From: CAXQZM01 sp965229645
Lineage (GTDB): Bacteria > Pseudomonadota > Alphaproteobacteria > UBA7985
Assembly (NCBI GenBank): GCA_965229645.1
Contig: OZ245893.1
Coordinates: 2,232,001 to 2,296,000, forward strand
Length of the DNA stretch: 64,000 nt
Direction: 5' to 3'
Shown here piece after piece: positions 19,001 to 26,701 of the stretch. The notes under the pieces were generated by a model. It saw only the letters and a list, made by a program, of their open reading frames with translations, had not been told where the DNA came from and did not search any database. The position numbers and the translations under genes were made by a program. The stretch's first letter is position 1. Each line of letters opens with the position of its first letter.

Positions 19001-19530
19001 AGAAGAGGAACACCAATTGATGAAAAATTGAGATCAGAAAAACAGGCAAGGGTTGAAGACTTGGCCCCGTGATCATCCCCGACCAATAGCAGGGAACCAC
19101 CGCGCGGGTTCGTGCCTGCCAAATTGGCGTGGCGAAGCGCGTCCATCGACCGATCCATGCCAGGGGCCTTTCCATACCAAATCGAAAAGACCCCATCCAC
19201 CTTTGCCCCTGGAAAGTGACCCACCAGTTGGCTGCCCCAAACCGCGGTGGCTGCCAGATCTTCGTTCAGGCCCGCCTGGAACACGATGTTGTGCGCCTTC
19301 AGCTGCTCGGAAGCATTCCAGAGTTCCATGTCGTATCGGCCAATGGGCGACCCTCGATATCCAGAAATATAGCCCCCGGTGTTGAGGCCCGCAGACTTGT
19401 CACGCCGAGCCTGCTCGATTGGCAAACTCACAAGCGCCTGCATACCCGTCATGTAAAGCCAGCCTTCTTCTTGGTTGAGGCGATCAGACAAGGTCATGTC
19501 GAGACGTTTTTCAGGAAGGCTATGTGTCAT
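16090..19530 (-). CDS. Indolepyruvate ferredoxin oxidoreductase, fused alpha/beta type
   Basis: The 1146-residue enzyme oxidatively decarboxylates aryl-pyruvates (from aromatic amino acids) to aryl-acetyl-CoA, passing electrons to ferredoxin. Domains in order are a pyrimidine-binding TPP domain, a TPP-binding core (NMGDGTYNHSGLLAIRAAVA), and a gamma domain (ISGIGGTGVVTIGQMLAVAA). Cysteine-rich segments include CEGCGDCSTVSQC. The start at 19530 is supported by AGGAG nine bases upstream of the ATG. The fused form is typical of proteobacteria. The gene seems less GC-rich than its neighbours and stands alone, so it may have been acquired. The TPP region contains FCAGCPHGRST. Confidence 0.95.
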   Translation of the reverse strand: MTHSLPEKRLDMTLSDRLNQEEGWLYMTGMQALVSLPIEQARRDKSAGLNTGGYISGYRGSPIGRYDMELWNASEQLKAHNIVFQAGLNEDLAATAVWGSQLVGHFPGAKVDGVFSIWYGKAPGMDRSMDALRHANLAGTNPRGGSLLLVGDDHGAKSSTLACFSDLNFSSIGVPLLAPSNVQEVIDFGLHGISMSRFAGTLVGMKLVTDVIEGGGSVHIDPKSRVIRVPDAQEDVAIRPHRNFLEAERLLWDVKIQRAIEYARLNNLNLVHKSNKARIGIVSSGKSWQDLQQALVALGFDGKKIAEIPLRLLKVGMIWPLDPTVVSEFAEGLDAILVVEEKRGLIEDQIRTILYETAQSPRIVGKYFSRGAREIAFPNFGEFGPELVGGVVTRLINETYGKAVLLEPKQPTPLADFGMEVSRPPAFCAGCPHGRSTQVPSHSRALAGIGCHSMAALRHPAQTNSMSHMGGEGAMWLGQFPFTDEPHVFANMGDGTYNHSGLLAIRAAVAAGAPMTFKLLHNGFVSMTGGQPHDGQVSPRSMVKQLRAEGIKRIALVSDEPQKFRDICDGDGVTLHHRAEMDAVQAELRDIPEVTALIYDQPCATERRRLRKRGKWTDPDKRVYIDPEVCEGCGDCSTVSQCMAIEPLETPLGRKRKINQSSCNTDFSCLEGFCPSLVTVQNARPRKSETSALAIDTLEIPEPSIKALDSSWAILISGIGGTGVVTIGQMLAVAAHADGYFSSSLDITGLAQKYGAVHSHIKMAPDPKNLHATRIANGEAKAMIGCDLAVAAGNESLSKISRSDTLCVTDTTLVPTGEFSMNPDWTLNVDEQLARLTRPLGHRAVGVKAQEMAERVMGDRVFANMLLVGASWQQGGIPLSYEALMRGIELNGVAIEQNKRAFALGRLLIADPEAAVRLAGKKSHAANPRADETFEAIVSDRLARLADYGGAKFASRYSRAMAQARDSKLTEPAKMAAARGYFKLLAVKDEWEVARLYSRPEFMEQLKHNFEGNFKVSFHLGAWPFARRDKATGQVRKIEIGQWLLPAFRIMARLRWLRGSFVDPFKNNKEAKLHRELLRNFEADLELAYEFAEAKPNEIETLLALPERIRGFGHIREHQAANTNSHRRALRSSIATENSTSDSRVD

Positions 19531-19697
19531 AAACCAACTCTCCTAACCCTATCGACCATAGGCAGAAGGGAACCCTTGCACAAATTGTAATTTTTACCGC
19601 CTCCGAATGCCCGCCGCAAATCCACGAATTTGCGAGAATCGCCCCCGTAGGGCCAGGAAGAGAATCATTCGACTGGTCCCACAAAGATTAGCTTGGC

Positions 19698-20654
19698 TTA
19701 GGCTAAAAAGGGCAATTCAGGCCCGACTGGGACGATACCCGTTGGGTTGATCATGCGGTGGCTCTCAAAGTAGTGACCCTTGATATGGTCGAAGCGCACG
19801 GTTTCCTTGACCCCAGGCCAGTCGTAGAGTTTCTTCACGTAGGCGCTGAGGTGTGGGTAGTCGGCAAGGCGGCGGATGTTGCAGTTGAAATGGCGGACGT
19901 AGACGGCATCAAACCGCACCAGCGTGGTGAAGAGACGCCAGTCGGCTTCCGTGAGTTGCCCGCCCACGAGGAACGGGTGCTGGGCCAAAACACTTTCAAC
20001 CCAATCCAAACTTGCAAATAGGGGATAGACGGCTTCTTCGTAGGCCTCTTGGGTCGTGGCAAAGCCCGCGCGGTACACGCCGTTGTTGATCGTTGGATAG
20101 ACGCGCGCATTCACCTCTTCAATCTCCGCGCGCAAAGCCTCGGGGTAGTAGTCCCCGTCGCGCGCGCCTGCGCCGTCGAAGGCGGAATTGAACATGCGGA
20201 TGATCTCTGCACTTTCGTTGGAAACGATTGTGCCCGTCTGCTTGTCCCACAGAACGGGCACGGTGACGCGGCCCGTATAGTCCGCCTGCGCAGCGGTATA
20301 AATCTGGTGCAGGAACTGGGCACCAAAAATCGGATCGGGAATGACCCCAGGTTGATCGGCAAAGGTCCAGCCCTGGTCCAGCATGCGCCAGTTGACGACC
20401 GACACGTCGATCAATCTTTCAAGCCCTTTGAGCGCGCGAAAAATCAGGGTGCGGTGCGCCCAAGGGCAGGCGTAGGAAACGTAAAGGTGATAGCGCCCTG
20501 GTTCGGCCCTGAACCCCGCCGTGCCGCTAGGCCCCGCCCCGCCGTCGGGTGTCACCCAGGAGCGAAACGGCGCCTCCATGCGCTTGAACCGCCCGCCCGT
20601 GCTCTTCGTATCGTACCACTGATCGTGCCATGTGCCGTCGATGAGGAGTCCCAT
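19698..20654 (-). CDS. Glutathionyl-hydroquinone reductase (YqjG/ECM4 family)
   Basis: A 318-residue omega/xi-class glutathione transferase. The N-terminal thioredoxin fold has the catalytic cysteine in SYACPWAHRTLIFRALKGL, and the cis-Pro region is TVPVLWDKQTGTIVSNESAE. The helical C-terminal domain includes GGQLTEADWRLFTTLVRFD. These enzymes reduce glutathionyl-hydroquinones. The start at 20654 (MGLLIDGTWHDQWYD) is the usual family start, and the 29 residues further upstream are not typical. It is a single-gene unit. Confidence 0.95.
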   Translation of the reverse strand: MGLLIDGTWHDQWYDTKSTGGRFKRMEAPFRSWVTPDGGAGPSGTAGFRAEPGRYHLYVSYACPWAHRTLIFRALKGLERLIDVSVVNWRMLDQGWTFADQPGVIPDPIFGAQFLHQIYTAAQADYTGRVTVPVLWDKQTGTIVSNESAEIIRMFNSAFDGAGARDGDYYPEALRAEIEEVNARVYPTINNGVYRAGFATTQEAYEEAVYPLFASLDWVESVLAQHPFLVGGQLTEADWRLFTTLVRFDAVYVRHFNCNIRRLADYPHLSAYVKKLYDWPGVKETVRFDHIKGHYFESHRMINPTGIVPVGPELPFLA

Positions 20655-20782
20655 GTCTTGGTCCTTTTTGCTTGGTTTTAGAGACGTGATCGCATCGGAA
20701 AGATACGCAGACCTATGGACCGACCTACGTCCACGCGCCAAACCCGAGTATAGACGCCCTCACCCGTGTCTATCCTGCGCGG

Positions 20783-20850
20783 TACGAAGCGAAGCGGCAG
20801 AATCCAACACCGATCGGTAGCAGGAAGTCCAGACGGCAGGAACCTTGTGC
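20783..20850 (+). repeat. Second dispersed repeat type, copy 2
   Basis: This segment in the 294-bp gap upstream of the hydroquinone reductase gene has CGAAGCGAAGCGGCAGAATC, CACCGATCGG and GACGGCAGGAACCTTG. It resembles the reverse complement of about 8831-8893. An isolated CACTGGTATCAGACC at about 20920-20937 in the same gap looks like a lone right end of the modular repeat. Confidence 0.4.
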
Positions 20851-20948
20851 CGTGCCAAACGACGCCCAACAGGCACGCCTCCGAGGGGAGGGGCGGACAT
20901 AAGGACCCTTTAATTTTTCACTGGTATCAGACCGTCCTGAACTCCACG

Positions 20949-21233
20949 TTAAAAACTCATGGTCTCAACCACCTCGACCATGCGGTATTGTGCATGGGGG
21001 CAAGCGGCGGCAATAGCCTGCGCCGCAGCCAGATCTTCGGCCTCAAATAGACCATAGCCCGAAAGGTCGGTCGCGGGTTCGCTAGGGCCGTGGCAACTCG
21101 GCTGGCCGCGAAAGGGGTGCGATGTCACACCGTACTGTTCCGTCCACGCCTTGTAGGCCGCGAAAGCAGCCTGCTGTTTCTCAGGGTCGGTTAAGTCGGG
21201 CTGGCCGTGGAAGAGGATCGTGAAAGACGTCAT
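20949..21233 (-). CDS. YCII-related domain protein
   Basis: A 94-residue protein with the alpha/beta ferredoxin-like fold of YCII proteins. The pattern TSFTILFHGQPDLTDPEKQQ, the glycine-rich middle and a C-terminal helix AAAQAIAAACPHAQY leading to the strand MVEVVETMSF fit the family. Many YCII proteins are small enzymes or dimeric binding domains of unknown substrate. It is divergently placed from the desaturase gene and shows no other obvious partner. Confidence 0.75.
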   Translation of the reverse strand: MTSFTILFHGQPDLTDPEKQQAAFAAYKAWTEQYGVTSHPFRGQPSCHGPSEPATDLSGYGLFEAEDLAAAQAIAAACPHAQYRMVEVVETMSF

Positions 21234-21405
21234 AGCGCAGGTTTAGCGTTGGGTTCGTGTCCCGACAAGCAAAAGCGACATGGGAAGGGGACGGAGGTCG
21301 GAATTGCGCAAGCTCAGCAATGGCTTCGACCTAAGTCTCTCCAATAAAATCATTACACGCGCGAAGGACCCTAAGGTCCGCGTGTTGCATGGCGCTGGAG
21401 ACCCT

Positions 21406-22425
21406 ATGCAAGCCACCAATGCCGCTTCCTCGGGCGTCAGAATTGCACCTCAAGCGCTGAAGACTTTGAACCAACGCCGCGACGGGCCAGGCCTTGCTTA
21501 TGTGGCAACGTGGCTCTTGGTGCTTTTGGCGCTCGGCACCCTCGTGGCTTTGGCGCGCGGCAGTCTGTGGGTTTGGGCGGCGCTGGTCCCTTATGGCATT
21601 GCGCTGATGGTGCCCACCTACGCGCTCTCGCACGAAACCGCGCACAAGACCGCCTTTAGGACTCGCTGGTTGAACGAAGCGGTGTTTTACCTGACCTCCT
21701 GGCTCTACGGCGAGGAGCCGATCCACCGTCGCTACAGCCACATCAACCACCATCAGGCCACCTGGTACATTGGTCAAGATAGCCAGATGCCCTTCGACAC
21801 GCCCATGGGCTTGGGCGGTTGGCTGCTCGAGGCGTCGGGGCTGGGCTTGCGACGGTTCCAAGCTGAGGTGGCGCTGCGGCTATTAACTGGGCGCCCCTCA
21901 CCCATGATGCGCGCTGTCATCCCCGCCACCCAATGGGGCGCTGCGCGCCGGAATCAGGCGATTTTTGTTGCTGGGTACCTTATGCTGTGCGCGCCCTTGG
22001 CCCTGGGCTACGGATGGCCCCTGTGGTTCCTGATCTTGCCCAACGTGATCGGAACCCCCGTCATGTTGGCCTTCACCATGTTGCAACACGCCGAATTGCA
22101 GGAGGACGACCCCGACATTCGCAAGTCCACCCGCTCATTTCAGGGCTCGTGGTGGGCCAGCTTTCTCTACATGAATATGGAACACCATGTTGAGCATCAT
22201 CTCTATTCGTCCATCCCTTTCCATGCCCTGCCCAAACTGCGCGTCGCCTTGGGCGATCAAATCCCAGACCGCGACCCGGGATTTTTGGCCTCGACCTGGG
22301 ATGTCCTGTCCGTTGTCACCCGCCGATCTTTGGGCAAACCCACCAAAGCGCGCCGCATCCGCCAAGCCCCGCACATGATCACCGAGGGCGGCCCTATTCG
22401 AAAGATCGCTTCGCGAACTATGTAA
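21406..22425 (+). CDS. Membrane fatty acid desaturase
   Basis: A 339-residue di-iron membrane desaturase. The three histidine boxes are SHETAHKTAFR, SHINHHQATWY and HHVEHHLYSSIPFH, with hydrophobic segments between them. The start at 21406 (MQATNAASSG) is chosen because GGAG lies six bases upstream. The 42 residues of the longer frame are unlike the family. It probably introduces double bonds into acyl lipids or a related long-chain substrate. The stop codon TAA (22423-22425) ends on the first base of the modular repeat, so the insertion abuts the gene exactly. Confidence 0.9.
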   Translation: MQATNAASSGVRIAPQALKTLNQRRDGPGLAYVATWLLVLLALGTLVALARGSLWVWAALVPYGIALMVPTYALSHETAHKTAFRTRWLNEAVFYLTSWLYGEEPIHRRYSHINHHQATWYIGQDSQMPFDTPMGLGGWLLEASGLGLRRFQAEVALRLLTGRPSPMMRAVIPATQWGAARRNQAIFVAGYLMLCAPLALGYGWPLWFLILPNVIGTPVMLAFTMLQHAELQEDDPDIRKSTRSFQGSWWASFLYMNMEHHVEHHLYSSIPFHALPKLRVALGDQIPDRDPGFLASTWDVLSVVTRRSLGKPTKARRIRQAPHMITEGGPIRKIASRTM

Positions 22426-23468
22426 TACCAGCGGCGAATGAGAATGACTCTAATGATCGCTGGTATGAGGGCCGCGACTGCGGCCCCCGTAGCGGGCTCC
22501 AAGCCCGAAGGGCGCAGGGAACGCCCGCGCTCCAAACGCGCGGCCCCGAGATGAGCTAAGAAAGCGCCTCGGGGTATAAGCGAAGGCCCCGTCCTGCGGT
22601 CGGGCTGAGCGAGCATAGCGAGCGAGTAGAGACCGCAATCCAAAAAGCCGAAACGCGAAGCGTTTCTGCCGTGAGTATCCATGATAAATCAAGGGGCAAT
22701 TTTCGCCCACTTTCTGTTTTCCCGCACCAGGGCATTGGCCAGCGTTAGCAGCTTACGCATGACGGCGATAATCGCGACCTTTTTCGGCTTGCCTGCTTGG
22801 ACAAGGCGGTCATAAAAACCCTTTAGGTCCTCATTGTAGCGCATGGCGACCAAGGCAGGCATGTAGAGGGCATTGCGTACAGGGGCTCTTCCCCCCTTGA
22901 TGCAGGCGACACCCTTGTGGGTTCCTGATTGGGACTGCATAGGAGCTAGACCAGAGAGCGCGCCGATCTTTTTCTGGCTCAGCGTGCCAAGCTCTGGCAT
23001 ATGGGTCAGAAGGGATATGGCAGTGCGTGCTGCGATCCCCGGGATTGTTATCAAGATGTCGAAGCGCTTCTTGAGATCAGGATGTGCTTCGATGAGCTTC
23101 TTGGTCTTGTGGGTCAGCTGTTCGATCTCCTTTTCGAGGGTCTTGAGCATTCTAGCTGCAAGCCTCACAGCGGCCTTATCGGTAAGGACTTTCATCCTGT
23201 TGCTCCACTGTGTTTGAGTTTGCACAAGCCCATCGTGGAGAAGTTGGTATTCTCCAAGAATTTCAATGACTTCATCGCGTATAGTGCTGGGCACAAGGGG
23301 GAGGGTTTGACCCATGGTTGACAGGATCTTCGCATCGACCTTATCGGTTTTTGCGAGTTGCCCGATGCTCTTGGCAAAGCATCGGGCCTGCCAAGGATTG
23401 ACCTTCACGTAAGCGATTTGGGCTTGAGCAAGGCCACGTTCCAAGGCCCTGTGATAGAAGCCAGTGGC

Positions 23469-24692
23469 CACAGTACACGACAGTAACTCCTCAGGATGTC
23501 CTCGTGCGTGACCCACGCCAATACCAGCATGCTTTTTCGGGGTCCATCTGAATAAGCTTCCTAAGCTCGTCGAACCCAGTTCTGAAGACAGACTTTGCGT
23601 GTCGCCCGTGAGATTTTCGTGGTCTCGGGGCGGTTCCAATATTTGCAGATCCAATTTTGGTTGCCCAGGCCATTGCCAGTGCGATAATGCCCATAAGAAG
23701 ATCGAGTTTCTTAGTGATTGATAAGCGAGTGTCCTCTAGGTTGAAACCCTTTGTTTTTGCATCTGCAAATAGGCACTCAATGGCCCAACGATGTTTGTAG
23801 TTTGTCATGGCATCACCAGCATTTCCGTTCGTAGCGACAATCAGAAGTTCTTTTCCTCCAAATTTGTTTTTGGCCTCCCGATCCCTAGTTCTTTTAGGTT
23901 TTTTGCCCCCAATGTGTTTGGATGCAAAATTGAGCCACGCGGGGTTACCTTGCTCGTCTTTGTCAAGATAACCTCTGAATGTTTGAAGCGTGCGTTTGGT
24001 CCCAACTATCTCGCTCAATTTCTGACGCGTACCATCCTCAAGAGTAACACGCTGGTTCGATCTGAGGCGAATCGCAAACTGGACGCCGCTTTCAACCAGA
24101 AAGCTCAACCACTCCGCGCCAATAAACTCACGGTCCGCCAACAGGGTCTTGATGCTACTTGCTCCGAGCAAATTCAAGTATCTCTTCATGAGATCAATGC
24201 GTTGGTCGGTGTTGCTGCAACCTGGCTTATTCAACACGGTCCACATTAGCGGAACTCTATATCGCCGCGTAACAATTGCAAGAACCAGTACATTCATATG
24301 TGCGGAACCTATCTTCCAGTCGGTTCTATCAAGACAAAGGTTCCAACTCTTTGGAAGGTTGAGCATCTGTACAATCAGTAATGCTGACCAATCCTGAACA
24401 AGGTTTGTTTCAACAAAAAAACGCTGAAGACGGCGATAGGTACTCAAAATCTTGGCGCGTGTGGGAAGTTTCGAACTTATGTGACTCAAATTCGGCGTCC
24501 GAGAATCAACCATTCCAACAATCATTAAGCTTAAAACCTCAAGACGGTTCTTGCTTAATGGCACGCTGTTCGATAGCTGGGCGCTGAGGGAGTCGATGGT
24601 TTTGCGGATCATGGGGATACTCGATTCACTGTTGCAGAGTCCCCTCCGCAAGCACATATCGGCTCCCTCAGCAACTACTGTCGTGTACTGTG
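23469..24692 (-). mobile_element. IS4-family insertion sequence
   Basis: A 1224-bp element bounded by inverted ends that share CACAGTACACGACAGTA and flanked by the 9-bp direct repeat GCCAGTGGC (23460-23468 and 24693-24701). It carries one transposase gene on the minus strand and appears intact. A decayed fragment of a related element lies at 61094-61242. Confidence 0.92.
23491..24612 (-). CDS. IS4-family transposase
   Basis: A 373-residue DDE transposase. The first catalytic Asp is in LCLDRTDWKIG, the second in KTLLADREFIG, and the glutamate region in YKHRWAIECLFADAKTKGFN, which fits the Y-R-E signature of IS4 enzymes. The start at 24612 (MIRKTIDSLSAQL) is preferred over 24657, because the upstream 15 residues reach toward the terminal repeat. 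No frameshift is seen, so the enzyme may be active. Confidence 0.92.
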   Translation of the reverse strand: MIRKTIDSLSAQLSNSVPLSKNRLEVLSLMIVGMVDSRTPNLSHISSKLPTRAKILSTYRRLQRFFVETNLVQDWSALLIVQMLNLPKSWNLCLDRTDWKIGSAHMNVLVLAIVTRRYRVPLMWTVLNKPGCSNTDQRIDLMKRYLNLLGASSIKTLLADREFIGAEWLSFLVESGVQFAIRLRSNQRVTLEDGTRQKLSEIVGTKRTLQTFRGYLDKDEQGNPAWLNFASKHIGGKKPKRTRDREAKNKFGGKELLIVATNGNAGDAMTNYKHRWAIECLFADAKTKGFNLEDTRLSITKKLDLLMGIIALAMAWATKIGSANIGTAPRPRKSHGRHAKSVFRTGFDELRKLIQMDPEKACWYWRGSRTRTS

Positions 24693-25068
24693 GCCAGTGG
24701 CTTCAAAAACGACCAGGCAATCAGGAAGCTTGCTGAAGGTCTTGATGAGGGCCTTAATACCGCAAGGGGTATTGGGCATGCAGCTATGGTTTTGGCCATT
24801 TGACACAAAAATATCGAATTGGGCTTTTGAAACATCAATTCCAATGGTAACTTGTGACATCTTTCCGTTCCCTTTCTTGTCATACGGGACGCACAGGTGG
24901 CTCCCTAGTATCCATACGGGCCATTTGGAGGAAAGGCGGGGTGATCAAACTCACGAACGGTGCCTGCAACGCAGCACCTAGTCCTCCTCACCCTCTAAAT
25001 TGGGGGGTTGCGTAGGGTTCGTTTTTTTGATTCGCTGTGCCCCTTAACAACAACAGGGAGCCAGTGAC

Positions 25069-25548
25069 ATGGCAAATAAGAGATATGTGGTTGATCTGAC
25101 TACTGAGGAACGCGAGACCCTTTTGTCGAAGATCAGCAAGGGGCGTTTGTCCGCGCGGGCAAACTTGAAGGCGCGGATTTTACTCAAAGCTGACACAGGT
25201 CCTCAAGGAGAGGGTTGGACGGACCAAAGAATTTGTGAAAGCCTTGAGACTTCATCCTCGACAGTTGCTCGGGTTCGTGAAACCTTCGTGTTGAAGGGCC
25301 TTGAAGCCGCGCTTGCTCGTAAGCAGCGGGTGCATCCTGCAGTGCAGCGGGTATTTGACGGGGAAGCTGAAGCCAAGCTGATCGCGTTGGCCTGCTCGCA
25401 ACCCCCTGAGGGCTACGCGCGTTGGACGACCCGTTTGTTAGCCCAAAGGGTCGTCGAGCTTGAAATTGTTGACAGCGTTCATTTCAACACCGTGGGTAGG
25501 ACATTAAAAAAAACGAACTTAAGCCTCACCGCAGCCGCTACTGGGTGA
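25069..25548 (+). CDS. IS630 transposase, first reading frame (OrfA)
   Basis: This 159-residue frame encodes the N-terminal helix-turn-helix part (DQRICESLETSSSTVARVRE) and the start of the linker (GYARWTTRLLAQRVVELEIV). At the A8 tract 25506-25513 the -1 frame continues as KNELKPHRSRYWVIPPKE into the catalytic frame. IS630 elements commonly make the full enzyme by frameshifting, so OrfA and OrfB are probably expressed as a fusion. Confidence 0.88.
   Translation: MANKRYVVDLTTEERETLLSKISKGRLSARANLKARILLKADTGPQGEGWTDQRICESLETSSSTVARVRETFVLKGLEAALARKQRVHPAVQRVFDGEAEAKLIALACSQPPEGYARWTTRLLAQRVVELEIVDSVHFNTVGRTLKKTNLSLTAAATG
25506..25512 (+). other. -1 frameshift site in the IS630 transposase
   Basis: In the OrfA frame the bases read TTA AAA AAA ACG, giving the slippery heptamer A AAA AAA. 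Slipping back one base joins VGRTLKK to NELKPHRSRYW and then to the catalytic domain. The motif and its place match the programmed sites known in IS630-family elements. Confidence 0.7.
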
Positions 25549-26204
25549 TCCCACCCAAGGAGAACGCAGCCTTTGTAGCGGCGATGGAGCATGTTTTGGC
25601 GGTCTATCAGCGCCCACGAGATCCCAAACGACCGCTGATCTGCTTGGATGAGGCGGCCAAGCAATTGGTAAGTGAAACACGCCTGCCCATTCCCATGGCT
25701 CCCGGTCGCACAGCACGCCATGATTATGAGTACAGGCGCGCTGGCACCGCGAACATTTTTATGGCGTTTGCGCCCCTGGAAGGGAAACGTCACCTCAAGG
25801 TTACCGCCCGTCGTGCTAGAGCCGATTATGCCCATTTCCTAGAAGATCTCAGCGATAGGCATTTTGCGGACGCTGAGAAGATCGTGCTCCTCCAAGACAA
25901 CCTCAACACACACGCCACAGCGTCCTTATATGCAGCCTTCCCGCCGGAAAAAGCCCGCCGCATCGCCGATCGCTTCGAGTGGGCTTTTACCCCAAAACAC
26001 GGCTCCTGGCTGAACATGGCAGAGGCAGAGCTGTCCGTCCTCTCGCGCCAATGCCTTAAGGAGCGCATCGAATCTCAAGACGAACTGGCATCCGATATCA
26101 AAGCCTGGGAGACACAACGAAATCAACAAGTCGCAATCGCAAACTGGCAATTTACAAACGAAGACGCGCGCGTGAAACTCAGAAAATTGTACCCGTCAGT
26201 TTGA
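25545..26204 (+). CDS. IS630 transposase, catalytic reading frame (OrfB)
   Basis: A 219-residue frame with the DDE catalytic triad: Asp in PLICLDEAAKQL, Asp in IVLLQDNLNTH and Glu in SWLNMAEAELSVLSRQC. It overlaps OrfA by 4 bases, but the open frame extends upstream to the A8 tract, so it is probably made as an OrfAB fusion. It ends 14 bp before the right inverted repeat terminus. Confidence 0.88.
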   Translation: MIPPKENAAFVAAMEHVLAVYQRPRDPKRPLICLDEAAKQLVSETRLPIPMAPGRTARHDYEYRRAGTANIFMAFAPLEGKRHLKVTARRARADYAHFLEDLSDRHFADAEKIVLLQDNLNTHATASLYAAFPPEKARRIADRFEWAFTPKHGSWLNMAEAELSVLSRQCLKERIESQDELASDIKAWETQRNQQVAIANWQFTNEDARVKLRKLYPSV

Positions 26205-26386
26205 GAGATTCGAAGGACTAGACACAATCGATCCAGCCCCGCCGCCGATTTGGGGGTGGCCACCCCCAAATCGGCGCATCTCGCTTACCCCAAATGATCA
26301 AGCATGGGGGTAAGAAAACGCTCATATCCCATTAGACAAGACACAAAACGGCAAAAAAAGTGTCAACTTTTTTCGCCGTTGGTATA

Positions 26387-26518
26387 ATACCAGCAGCGAC
26401 AGCTTTTGAATCGTAAAAATGCGTGGAGGCCTGGAGCTTTTTCGCCCATGACAAACAGGGTATCATGTCAAGCACACAAGGAAATTCGACACGCGTCAAT
26501 TGATCCCGCCGTTGGTAT
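26387..26518 (+). repeat. 132-bp inverted-repeat element with unrelated interior
   Basis: It starts ATACCAGCAGCG and ends CCGCCGTTGGTAT, two bases after the nested repeat ends. Its interior matches neither the 116-bp element nor the modular repeat. It is a third interior type with the same kind of ends. The following 183 bp up to soxB hold nothing recognisable apart from A-rich sequence. Confidence 0.65.
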
Positions 26519-26701
26519 GACGCCGCAAAAGCCACAAGCCCCCACTCTGATCTCTCCCTGCGCCAAGCGAACTCCAAGTTCAAATAATTCGTGGACCTAG
26601 CGTCCAAAAATAGGTAAAAAAAGTCTTAAAAACGAAAGAATTGAAATCCAAAAGCCGCACCTAGGTAAGCGACACCAAGATACGAGGTCGGGTAGCGGGT
26701 C

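Larger units (their letters stand above)
22689..24860 (-). pseudogene. IS110 transposase, interrupted by an IS4-family element
   Basis: The N-terminal part (24860 down to about 24693: MSQVTIGIDVSKAQFDIFVS to VVFEATG) and the C-terminal part (about 23468 to 22689: GFYHRALERG to KWAKIAP) would join to the 312-residue protein of copy 1. The IS4 insertion lies between FEATG and FYHR and made a 9-bp duplication, GCCAGTGGC. Two small differences from copy 1 are seen before the break (TFSKLPDCLV against TLSKLPDCPV). Confidence 0.92.
24981..26218 (+). mobile_element. IS630-family insertion sequence
   Basis: A 1238-bp element whose ends are imperfect inverted repeats: GTCCTCCTCACCCTCTAAAT at left and GTCCTTCGAATCTCTCAAAC read inward from the right. 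It is flanked by TA on both sides (24979-24980 and 26219-26220), the target duplication of IS630/Tc1-mariner elements. Deleting it with one TA restores GCACCTAGACACAATC, which is identical to the reverse complement of the intact IS110 at 47259-47274. The insertion site inside IS110 is therefore certain. Confidence 0.93.
22676..26338 (-). mobile_element. IS110-family element, copy 2, disrupted by IS4 and IS630 insertions
   Basis: This is the same element as 47149-48338 in reverse. Its left end is at 26338 and its right end at 22676, each flanked by the CT core (AG on the plus strand at 22674-22675 and 26339-26340). An IS4-family element (23469-24692) breaks the transposase gene. An IS630-family element (24981-26218) sits in the non-coding left end beside the bridge-RNA target loop. 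Without these two the sequence matches copy 1 closely. The element should be immobile unless helped by copy 1. Confidence 0.9.
22425..26385 (-). repeat. Modular dispersed repeat, interrupted by nested IS elements
   Basis: In minus orientation the repeat begins at 26385 (ATACCAACGGCG) and runs to 22425 (CGCCGCTGGTAT). An IS110 at 22676-26338 splits it after the left A-run/T-run palindrome. The right part (22425-22675) has all the usual modules, including one 48-bp-type GCGCGTTTGGAGCGCGGGC unit. Removing the IS gives GTGTCTCACGGCAG at the junction, as in the uninterrupted copy at 59170-59561. Confidence 0.85.
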
